A DNA stretch of 64,000 bases from Polaribacter sargassicola (GTDB lineage Bacteria; Bacteroidota; Bacteroidia; Flavobacteriales; Flavobacteriaceae): contig NZ_JAHDAU010000003.1 in assembly GCF_021991835.1 (NCBI RefSeq), positions 124,001 through 188,000 on the forward strand, given 5' to 3'. The translations under genes and the position numbers were made by a program. Of this stretch, positions 44,303 to 51,428 are shown in pieces. Within the stretch, counting starts at the first letter, position 1. Each line of letters begins with the position of its first letter. The notes under the pieces were generated by a model that saw only the letters and a list, made by a program, of their open reading frames with translations, was not told the origin of the DNA and made no database searches.

Positions 44303-45202
44303 TTGGCATTTTCTAAAAACATAGCATTAGGAGACCCTTCTTCTAACTTTCAAAACTTTATAGATTTAAAATTAAAGTTATTGTGCTGCAGGTATTGGCT
44401 ATTAAATTTATGGGATTGCCACGATATGATTTTCCCTTTTTGGAGAATATATTGGAATAGAAATGAAGGTGGAGAATTGATTCATTTAGATGAAGTGTAC
44501 AAAATGACTCCAGACACTTTATATATAATACCACCTTTTACTTCTTTCTCTTCTCGTTTTACAAAAAACCATACCTATGAATCTGGCATACATGTTTCTG
44601 GTAGACATCTAACAAGTGATTATAATGAAAATGATTATTTAGACTCTTCTTTAATTCATTTTTTTATTCATTTTAACCTGGGTGTTCCTTTTGATAATGT
44701 TTACCCTGGTATCTTAAAAATAGAAGTAACAGATTATTTAAAAGATCGATTAGAATATTTAACAGAAAGATTAAAAATAGAAAACAAAGATTTTAAACTT
44801 ACATTTAATTTAAAACTACAAGCATTTATTAAAGAAGCACTTACTACAATAGGACCAGAACTATGGAAAGCCATAAATATTGATAGTAGAGTTTTGCAAG
44901 TAATAAGATATATAGAAGCTAATATCAATAAAAAATTAAGCAATACAGAAATTGCTTCTGTAGTAAATATGGCTCCTAACTCTTTTGCTCGTTTATTTAA
45001 AGATGAAATGCATATTACAGTTCATAATTTTATTCAGAATAGAAAAATTGCAAGATCTTGTGAATTGTTTGAACACACCAATAAAACAATAGAAGATGTT
45101 GCTTTTCATTTAGGATTTTCTGATAGGTATCACTTTTCTAGAGTTTTTAAACTAGTTACAGGTTTAACTCCCGGAACTTATAAATCTGGAAAATATACAT
45201 AA
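44303..45202 (+). CDS. AraC-family regulator of the fucose locus
   Basis: This 299-residue protein has a small cupin-like sensing domain at the N terminus (PFWRIYWNRNEGGELIHLDE, then LYIIPPFTSFSSRF, then HFFIHFNLG). Its C-terminal AraC DNA-binding domain has two helix-turn-helices (LSNTEIASVVNMAPNSFARLFKDEM and IEDVAFHLGFSDRYHFSRVFKLVTGLTPGTYK). The first ATG is at codon 42 inside the conserved cupin start. An upstream stop in the frame lies at 44282, so a TTG start at 44303 is the only one that keeps the domain. It sits between the two arms of the fucose locus and probably responds to fucose or fuculose (inference). Confidence 0.88.
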   Translation: MAFSKNIALGDPSSNFQNFIDLKLKLLCCRYWLLNLWDCHDMIFPFWRIYWNRNEGGELIHLDEVYKMTPDTLYIIPPFTSFSSRFTKNHTYESGIHVSGRHLTSDYNENDYLDSSLIHFFIHFNLGVPFDNVYPGILKIEVTDYLKDRLEYLTERLKIENKDFKLTFNLKLQAFIKEALTTIGPELWKAINIDSRVLQVIRYIEANINKKLSNTEIASVVNMAPNSFARLFKDEMHITVHNFIQNRKIARSCELFEHTNKTIEDVAFHLGFSDRYHFSRVFKLVTGLTPGTYKSGKYT

Positions 45203-45288
45203 GTCTAAAAATTTATCTTTTAAAAAAAACACCTATCAACTAACTATACAAGGGTTTAAATGTTATTTACTTTTTACATTTTAACCTC

Positions 45289-45301
45289 AATGTTTAAATT
45301 A
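45289..45301 (-). promoter_or_regulatory. Candidate activator site upstream of aldA
   Basis: The minus strand reads TAATTTAAACATT, identical to 44282-44294. It lies about 50-60 bases upstream of the aldA -7 box, a typical place for an AraC-type activator. A similar sequence, TTTAAATGTTATTTA, lies nearby at 45255-45269 and could be a second half-site. Confidence 0.4.
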
Positions 45302-45349
45302 TACATATTATTGATTATTATGGATAAAATTTTTAGACAATTCTATTTT

Positions 45350-45357
45350 TAAGTTTG
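45350..45357 (+). promoter_or_regulatory. -7 box of the aldA-fucP unit
   Basis: TAAGTTTG matches TAnnTTTG exactly. The aldA ATG lies 85 bases downstream. Confidence 0.45.
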
Positions 45358-45441
45358 TGTATTGACTTTAGCAACCAATATACATTAAGAGACATCTTTT
45401 AAAATCTCTTAAAAAAAAACAATTAACTAAAAAATTATTTT

Positions 45442-46881
45442 ATGCAAGAATTCAATCAATTTATAAACGGAAAATTTGTAAAATCTACCTCTACAGAGGT
45501 CATAGAAATTTTAAATCCTTGTACAGAAGAGGTCTTGTCTCTAATGCCTAAAGGAAGTGTAGAAGATGCTAATTTAGCATTAGATGCAGCAAAAGCTTCT
45601 CAACACGCATGGAAATCTCTTCCTGCAATAGAAAGAGGTAATTACCTAAACAAAATGGCTAATATTATTCGTGAAAATCGAATATTTTTAGCAGAAACTT
45701 TAGCAGCAGAACAAGCTAAAGTAATGAGCTTAGCCCAAGTAGAAATTGATGTAACAGCAGATTATTTTGATTATTACGCTGGCTTTGCAAGAAGAATTGA
45801 AGGAGAAATTATACAAAGCGACCGTAGTAAAGAACATATCTTTTTACACAAAGCACCAATTGGTGTAGCTGTTGGTATTTTACCTTGGAATTTTCCTTTC
45901 TTTGTTATGGCTAGAAAAGTTGCAGGTTCTTTAATTACAGGTAATACTTGTGTTATAAACCCAAGTTCTATAGCTCCTAACACCGTTATGGAATTTGCAA
46001 AATTAATAGAAAGCATAAAACTACCAGCTGGTGTTTTAAATTATGTTTGTGGTAAAGGTAGTATAGTTGGTAACGCATTATCTAAAAGCCCTATTACTGG
46101 TATTATTAGTTTAACGGGTAGTGTTGGTGCTGGTCAAATGGTTATGCAAGCTGCATCAGAAAATATTACAAAAGTTTCTTTAGAGTTAGGTGGTAAAGCC
46201 CCTGCAATTGTATGTGCAGATGCTAATTTAGAACTAGCCGTTAATGCAGTTGTTACTTCTAGAATTACATTTAGCGGGCAAGTTTGTAATTGTGCAGAAC
46301 GTCTTTATATAGAAGAATCAATTCATGATCAATTTTTAGACATGGTTGCTAAAAAAATGAAAACAATAAAGGTAGAAGATGCTTTTTCTGACAATAATCC
46401 AGACATGAGCGCTTTAGTCTCTAAAGATCAATTAGATAAAGTTTCTGAAATGGTAGAATATGCTAAAAAAGAAGGAGCAGAAGTTATCGTTGGTGGATCT
46501 GGCATGAGTCAATTTAATAAAGGATATTTTTATCAACCGACTTTATTAACAAATGTAAAACAAGACATGCAAATTATACAAGAAGAAGTATTTGGTCCTG
46601 TTTTACCTGTAATGAAATTTGGTACGCTTGATGAAGCAATTGCTTTAGCTAATGACTGTGAATTTGGTTTAACATCATCTATATTCTCAGAAAACTTTAA
46701 TAAAGTAATGTATGCTGCAGAAGAATTACAATACGGAGAAACTTATATAAATAGAGAGCATTTTGAAGCTATACAAGGTTTTCATGCAGGTTGGAAAAAA
46801 TCTGGTATAGGTGGTGCAGATGGTAAACATGGTATGGAAGAATACCTACAAACTAAAGTTGTTTACGCTCAATATAGATAG
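45442..46881 (+). CDS. aldA: Lactaldehyde dehydrogenase-type aldehyde dehydrogenase
   Basis: This 479-residue NAD(P)-dependent enzyme oxidises L-lactaldehyde, made by the aldolase, to L-lactate. The catalytic cysteine is in FSGQVCNCAERLY near residue 283, the general-base glutamate in SLELGGKAPAIVC near residue 250, and NAD contacts in ILPWNFPFFVMARKVAGSLITGN (residues 150-170) and GSVGAGQMVM. It has the length and motifs of AldA (479 in E. coli). As the first gene of the rightward fucose arm it has a leader of about 75 bases and a terminator-like hairpin after it. Confidence 0.9.
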   Translation: MQEFNQFINGKFVKSTSTEVIEILNPCTEEVLSLMPKGSVEDANLALDAAKASQHAWKSLPAIERGNYLNKMANIIRENRIFLAETLAAEQAKVMSLAQVEIDVTADYFDYYAGFARRIEGEIIQSDRSKEHIFLHKAPIGVAVGILPWNFPFFVMARKVAGSLITGNTCVINPSSIAPNTVMEFAKLIESIKLPAGVLNYVCGKGSIVGNALSKSPITGIISLTGSVGAGQMVMQAASENITKVSLELGGKAPAIVCADANLELAVNAVVTSRITFSGQVCNCAERLYIEESIHDQFLDMVAKKMKTIKVEDAFSDNNPDMSALVSKDQLDKVSEMVEYAKKEGAEVIVGGSGMSQFNKGYFYQPTLLTNVKQDMQIIQEEVFGPVLPVMKFGTLDEAIALANDCEFGLTSSIFSENFNKVMYAAEELQYGETYINREHFEAIQGFHAGWKKSGIGGADGKHGMEEYLQTKVVYAQYR

Positions 46882-46896
46882 TAATTTCATTTTTAT

Positions 46897-46961
46897 AAAA
46901 AGCACTTTTAATTTATCTAGATATCTATAATTTTATAGTATCTTTTAAGAGTGCTTTTTTA
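46897..46961 (+). terminator. Hairpin between aldA and fucP
   Basis: AAAAAGCACTTTTAA (46897-46911) can pair with the TTAAGAGTGCTTTTT stretch (46945-46959), with a long AT-rich loop and one G-U-type mismatch. It is followed by A-rich sequence. It may attenuate or process the transcript before fucP. Confidence 0.55.
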
Positions 46962-46976
46962 ACAAAAAAAAATTTT

Positions 46977-48275
46977 ATGAGTGAAACAAAAAAAATACCT
47001 GTAGTATCTAAAGAGGTACTTGTTCCTTTTATTATTATTACTTCATTATTTTCTTTATGGGGCTTTGCAAATGATATTACAAACCCAATGGTAGCAGCAT
47101 TTGCCACCGTTATGGAAATATCTACCGCAAAAGCAGCATTAGTACAACTTGCTTTCTACGGAGGTTATGCTACAATGGCAATACCCGCAGCTTTATTTGT
47201 AAGAAAATATAGTTATAAGAAAGGCATATTATTAGGTTTAACATTGTATGCTGTTGGTGCATTATTATTTTACCCTGCAGCTAGGTTTGAAGTATTTGGG
47301 TTCTTTTTAGGCTCATTGTATATCTTAACCTTCGGGTTGGCTTTTTTAGAAACAACTGCAAACCCATATATACTTTCTATGGGAGATGAAAAAACAGCAA
47401 CACAGCGTTTAAATTTAGCACAAGCCTTTAATCCTATTGGCTCTTTATTTGGCATGTTTGTGGCTTCAAAATTTATCTTAGTAGCATTAGATTCTGACAA
47501 AAGAAACGAAGCTGGAGAGTTAATTTTTAACACATTAGATGAAGCTCAAAAAGCAATTATTAGAACTCACGATTTAGCTATCATTAGAAATCCATACGTA
47601 ATTCTTGGTTTTGTAGTTATTGCTATGTTTGTACTTATTGCTCTAATGAAAATGCCTCAAAGAAAAAAAACACAAAAATATTCTAGCGCAAAATCTTCTT
47701 TTCAAAGACTTTTTAAAAACGGAAAATATAAAGAAGGTGTTTTAGCTCAATTATTTTATGTAGCTGCACAAATTATGTGTTGGACATTTATTATTCAATA
47801 CGCTGGAAACTTAGGCATTTCTAAAGCTACTGCTCAAAACTATAACATTGTTGCCATGTCTATTTTTTTAGGCAGTAGGTTTATTAGTACCTTTTTAATG
47901 AAATATGTTAATGCAAAAAAGTTACTAATGATTTTTGCACTGTGTGCAATGGTTACAATTGCAGGAGTAATTTTAATTGATGGTATTGTAGGTTTATATT
48001 TATTAGTAGCAACTTCTGCCTTTATGTCTTTAATGTTTCCTACCATTTACGGTATTGCTTTAGATGGTTTAAGCGAAGAAGACTCTGCTTTAGGTGCAGC
48101 TGGTTTAGTAATGGCTATTGTTGGTGGAGCATTAATGCCTATTTTACAAGGATTAATGATAGATATGGAAAAAATTGGACCTTTATCAGGCGTTAATTTT
48201 TCTTTTATTCTTCCTTTTATATGTTTTTGTTTTATTGCTTTCTACGGATATAGAACTCTAAAAATTTACAAGTAA
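46977..48275 (+). CDS. fucP: L-fucose permease, MFS family
   Basis: This 432-residue inner-membrane protein imports L-fucose with a proton. It shows twelve hydrophobic helices with the FucP-type start (FIIITSLFSLWGFANDITNPMVAAF, residues about 15-39, containing the conserved Asp and Asn used in sugar and proton binding). The block GLAFLETTANPYILSMG near residue 121 and AQAFNPIGSLFG near 148 are also family hallmarks. E. coli FucP has 438 residues. The ATG lies 95 bases after aldA, and the next gene follows after one base. Confidence 0.93.
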   Translation: MSETKKIPVVSKEVLVPFIIITSLFSLWGFANDITNPMVAAFATVMEISTAKAALVQLAFYGGYATMAIPAALFVRKYSYKKGILLGLTLYAVGALLFYPAARFEVFGFFLGSLYILTFGLAFLETTANPYILSMGDEKTATQRLNLAQAFNPIGSLFGMFVASKFILVALDSDKRNEAGELIFNTLDEAQKAIIRTHDLAIIRNPYVILGFVVIAMFVLIALMKMPQRKKTQKYSSAKSSFQRLFKNGKYKEGVLAQLFYVAAQIMCWTFIIQYAGNLGISKATAQNYNIVAMSIFLGSRFISTFLMKYVNAKKLLMIFALCAMVTIAGVILIDGIVGLYLLVATSAFMSLMFPTIYGIALDGLSEEDSALGAAGLVMAIVGGALMPILQGLMIDMEKIGPLSGVNFSFILPFICFCFIAFYGYRTLKIYK

Positions 48276-48276
48276 C

Positions 48277-48612
48277 ATGAAAAAACATTGTTTTGCTTTA
48301 GATCTAAAAGATGATCAAAAACTAATTGATGAATACAAAGAATATCATCAAGAAATTTGGCCAGAAATAACTAAAAGTATCGTAGAATCTGGTATTATAA
48401 ATTTAGAAATTTTTAATGTTGGTAATCGTTTATTTATGATTATGGAAGTTGATGATTCTTTTTCTTTCGAAAAGAAAGACAAACTAGACAAAAACAACAT
48501 TAAAGTACAAGAATGGGAGACTTTAATGTGGAAATATCAACAAGCATTACCTGTTGCCAAAAAAGGAGAAAAATGGGTTTTAATGGAAAAAATTTATCAG
48601 TTAAAAGTATAG
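48277..48612 (+). CDS. L-rhamnose mutarotase-family protein (fucose mutarotase role)
   Basis: This 111-residue protein belongs to the RhaM (DUF718) family, which interconverts alpha and beta anomers of 6-deoxy sugars. It has the conserved YKEYHQEIWPEITKSI near residue 21, the LFMIMEVDD strand and the C-terminal EKWVLMEKIYQL with the tryptophan and glutamate of the site. E. coli uses FucU for fucose, which is unrelated in sequence. Here the RhaM-type enzyme apparently takes that place, as fucose and rhamnose are both 6-deoxyhexoses (inference). It is one base after fucP and 6 bases before the oxidase gene. Confidence 0.85.
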   Translation: MKKHCFALDLKDDQKLIDEYKEYHQEIWPEITKSIVESGIINLEIFNVGNRLFMIMEVDDSFSFEKKDKLDKNNIKVQEWETLMWKYQQALPVAKKGEKWVLMEKIYQLKV

Positions 48613-48618
48613 TTAGAT

Positions 48619-49764
48619 ATGGAAATAAAAATAAACCCTAAATATCCTTCTGTAACAGATTTAAGAAAAAGAGCAAAGGTTAAAATGCCAAAATTTGCTT
48701 TTGAATATCTAGACGGTGGATGTAATGAAGATATTAATTTAGATAAAAACCGTACCGATCTTCAGAAAATAGAATTAATGCCACAATATTTATCAAAATT
48801 TGATAAATCTAACCTTAAAACAGAATTGTTTGGTCATACTTATGCTGCCCCCTTCGGAATTGCACCAGTTGGCTTACAAGGATTAATGTGGCCAAATTCT
48901 CCAGAAATTTTAGCCAAAGCCGCTTTTAATCACAATATACCTTTTATTTTAAGTACCGTTACAACTTCTAGTATAGAACGTATTGCAGAATTAACCGAGG
49001 GTAAATCTTGGTTTCAATTATATCATCCGGCAGAAGAAAAAGTTAAAAGAGATTTATTAGACAGAGCTGCAAACGCAGGAACCGATGTTCTAGTTATTTT
49101 AGCTGATGTACCTACATTTGGTTATAGACCTAGAGATGTTAGAAATGGTTTAGCAATGCCACCCTCTATGAGTTTAAAAAACATTATTGAAGTTTTAAAA
49201 AAACCAGATTGGGCTATAAACACTTTAAAACACGGACAACCTGCTTTTAAAACACTAGAACCATACATGCCTAAAGGTTTAAATTTAAAAAAATTAGGCG
49301 AATTTATGGATGCAACTTTTTCTGGACGATTAAATGAAGACAGAATAGCTTCTATAAGAGATCAATGGAAAGGTAAATTGGTTATAAAAGGTGTGGTAAA
49401 TGAAATGGACGCAGAAAAAGCTCTTAAATTAGGTGTTGATGGTTTAATTGTATCTAATCATGGTGGAAGACAATTAGATGCCGGACAATCATCAATTGTA
49501 CCTATGACAAATCTGGCAAAAAAGTATAAAAACGACATAAAAATAATGGTAGATTCGGGCTTACGTGGTGGACCTGATATTGCAAGAGCGATGGCTAATG
49601 GTGCTGAATTTACATTTATGGGACGTAGTTTTATGTACGGAGTTGGAGCTCTTGGGAAAGAAGGTGGTAACCATACAATTTCTTTAATGAAACGTGAATT
49701 TCAACAAGTTATGGAACAATTATGTTGCGAAAAAGTAAAAGATTTACCTAAGCATTTAATATAA
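48619..49764 (+). CDS. FMN alpha-hydroxy-acid oxidase / L-lactate dehydrogenase (LldD type)
   Basis: This 381-residue FMN enzyme probably oxidises the L-lactate from AldA to pyruvate. It shows PKFAFEYLDGGCNEDINLDKNRTDL at the start, SPVGLQGLMWP-like APVGLQGLMWPNSPEILAKAA, and WFQLYHPA. The LVIKGVVNEMDAEKALKLGVDGLIVSNHGGRQLDAG block carries the catalytic histidine (near residue 279), and the FMN-phosphate site VDSGLRGGPDIARAMANGAEFTFMGR follows. It closes the rightward fucose arm. A strong terminator follows at 49829. The electron acceptor (quinone or oxygen) cannot be told from sequence. Confidence 0.87.
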   Translation: MEIKINPKYPSVTDLRKRAKVKMPKFAFEYLDGGCNEDINLDKNRTDLQKIELMPQYLSKFDKSNLKTELFGHTYAAPFGIAPVGLQGLMWPNSPEILAKAAFNHNIPFILSTVTTSSIERIAELTEGKSWFQLYHPAEEKVKRDLLDRAANAGTDVLVILADVPTFGYRPRDVRNGLAMPPSMSLKNIIEVLKKPDWAINTLKHGQPAFKTLEPYMPKGLNLKKLGEFMDATFSGRLNEDRIASIRDQWKGKLVIKGVVNEMDAEKALKLGVDGLIVSNHGGRQLDAGQSSIVPMTNLAKKYKNDIKIMVDSGLRGGPDIARAMANGAEFTFMGRSFMYGVGALGKEGGNHTISLMKREFQQVMEQLCCEKVKDLPKHLI

Positions 49765-49828
49765 AATTAAATAAGTTATCTGTTACTAAAATACATTTTA
49801 CAAGAATTTAATTTTAATTTAAACAAAA

Positions 49829-49866
49829 AAAATCGCTCTAAAAAATAATTTTTAGAGCGATTTTTA
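49829..49866. terminator. Bidirectional terminator at the junction of the fucose and Sus-type loci
   Basis: AAAATCGCTCTAAAAA (49829-49844) pairs with TTTTTAGAGCGATTTT (49849-49864), with T-runs on both sides, between convergent genes. Confidence 0.85.
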
Positions 49867-49881
49867 AGTTAAAAACACTTT

Positions 49882-50832
49882 TTATTTAATAGTAATTGTT
49901 TCTAAATGAACAGGTACAATAACTTTAGATTTTGGTGATGCTAACTCCATTTCTTTTAAAAATGGCTTAATTTTTTTCTCGATAGCATCTTCTTGAGAAA
50001 ATCCGTAAGGCACTCTAAAATTATCCCAATGTGTTGGAATTACAATTTTAGGAAAATTTGTTAATGCCATTAATCGTTCTGTGTATTTGTAAATTTCTAA
50101 CCTAGAAAAATTAACTCCTGGCAAAATAACATCTGGTTTTAAGCCCTCTACTTCTCTTTCCAAAAAATTCATAGAACCAGCCGTTAGTACTTTATGGTTT
50201 TTAAAACGGATTAAAAACATTAATGATTTTCCTTCTATAAAATCTTCTAACTTTAATGGCAGTTCTATTTCATCTGTATGCATTCTAGAATCGTAATAAT
50301 GCTTATCATTTAATGCCGAGTGAATTGACGGAATTACTCTTACCGAAAATTGATCGAACTGATAATCTTCTCCTCCTCTTACTCTAAGCAATTGCTTTTC
50401 TGGAATACCGTAAGCTTTTAAAATTTTACAACTTGTTTCAGTTGCAATAACTGTAGCTCCTGTTTTTTTAGCAATGTAAGGCACATCTGCTAAATGATCT
50501 AAATGAGAATGATGTACTAATATAAAGTCTACTTTTTTTGTTATAACTTTATCAATCATTACTGTATCAGAAACATAAACATCTTTTGGATAAAAATTTT
50601 TACGTGGGTCTTTTTTACTATTTGCAGGGCTATCACCTAACTTTAACCTAGAAATATATGGATCTACTAAAATATTTAAATCACCTTCAATCATTTCCCA
50701 ACCTGCTCCACCAAAGTATTTTAGTTTTAATTCTTGTGCTTTACTATTTTGAGTAAAACTTAAAAGGAATATCAATAAAAAAAACGACTTTAAAACGACT
50801 CTTTTTGTTGATTTTGTGTTACTTATTTTCAT
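49882..50832 (-). CDS. Secreted metallo-hydrolase of the MBL fold (UlaG-like)
   Basis: From the ATG at 50832 the protein has 316 residues; a frame of eight extra codons upstream overlaps the RidA gene and is less likely. A signal peptide ends near SKAQ (residue 33). The metal site is HHSHLDHLADVPYIAKKTG near residues 107-125 (HxHxDH), with a second histidine in VIPSIHSALNDKHYYD and a last one in PKIVIPTHWDNF. It resembles UlaG/L-ascorbate-6-phosphate lactonase-like MBL enzymes that open lactones or phosphodiesters, not true beta-lactamases. It ends the leftward locus with RidA. Confidence 0.8.
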   Translation of the reverse strand: MKISNTKSTKRVVLKSFFLLIFLLSFTQNSKAQELKLKYFGGAGWEMIEGDLNILVDPYISRLKLGDSPANSKKDPRKNFYPKDVYVSDTVMIDKVITKKVDFILVHHSHLDHLADVPYIAKKTGATVIATETSCKILKAYGIPEKQLLRVRGGEDYQFDQFSVRVIPSIHSALNDKHYYDSRMHTDEIELPLKLEDFIEGKSLMFLIRFKNHKVLTAGSMNFLEREVEGLKPDVILPGVNFSRLEIYKYTERLMALTNFPKIVIPTHWDNFRVPYGFSQEDAIEKKIKPFLKEMELASPKSKVIVPVHLETITIK

Positions 50833-50848
50833 GTATTCTTTTTTATAA

Positions 50849-51400
50849 TTAATCATAAACTTCTACAATTAATTCTATTTCTACAGCTTGCGCTCTTGGT
50901 AAAGATGCCATACCAACTGCGGCTCTTGCATGTTTTCCTTTTTCGCCAAAAACATCTACCATTAAATCTGAAAAACCATTAATTACTTTTGGTTGTTCTA
51001 CAAAATTAGGATCTGAGTTTACCATACCCAAAACCTTAACAATGCGTTTAACTTTATTTAAATCTCCCAACATGTGTTTTAAAACTGCTAGTTGATTAAT
51101 TGCTGTTAATCTTGCTGCTTCATATCCTTGTTCTATGGTAATATCTTGCCCTAACTTTCCCGTAATTTCTGATCCGTCTACACGTTTTGGCCCTTTTCCT
51201 GCTAAGAAAATAAGATTACCTGTTCTTACGCCGTTTACATAATTTGCAACTGGTTGTGGCGGACTAGGCAACACAATATTTAATTCTTTTAATTTTGCTT
51301 CTGGATTGTAATCTTTAGCTGGAGTTTCTTTTGGTGTTTGCTGTGTACAACTTACCATTAAAACAGCAACAAAAAGTAGTTTTATAATTTTATTCATCAT
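50849..51400 (-). CDS. RidA-family protein anchored as a lipoprotein
   Basis: This 183-residue protein has a lipoprotein signal with Cys18 (LMVSC) and then a RidA/YjgF domain. The start PSPPQPVANYVNGVRTGNLIFLAGKGP resembles canonical RidA, and the catalytic arginine is kept as Arg159 in GKHARAAVGMASLPRAQAVEIELIVEV. RidA hydrolyses reactive enamines and imines, normally in the cytosol. Here the signal places it outside the inner membrane, which is unusual. Its gene starts 29 bases after the amidohydrolase stop and its end just overlaps the long form of the MBL gene. Confidence 0.85.
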   Translation of the reverse strand: MMNKIIKLLFVAVLMVSCTQQTPKETPAKDYNPEAKLKELNIVLPSPPQPVANYVNGVRTGNLIFLAGKGPKRVDGSEITGKLGQDITIEQGYEAARLTAINQLAVLKHMLGDLNKVKRIVKVLGMVNSDPNFVEQPKVINGFSDLMVDVFGEKGKHARAAVGMASLPRAQAVEIELIVEVYD

Positions 51401-51428
51401 TTTTATATTTATATTTTTTATTGTTTAC

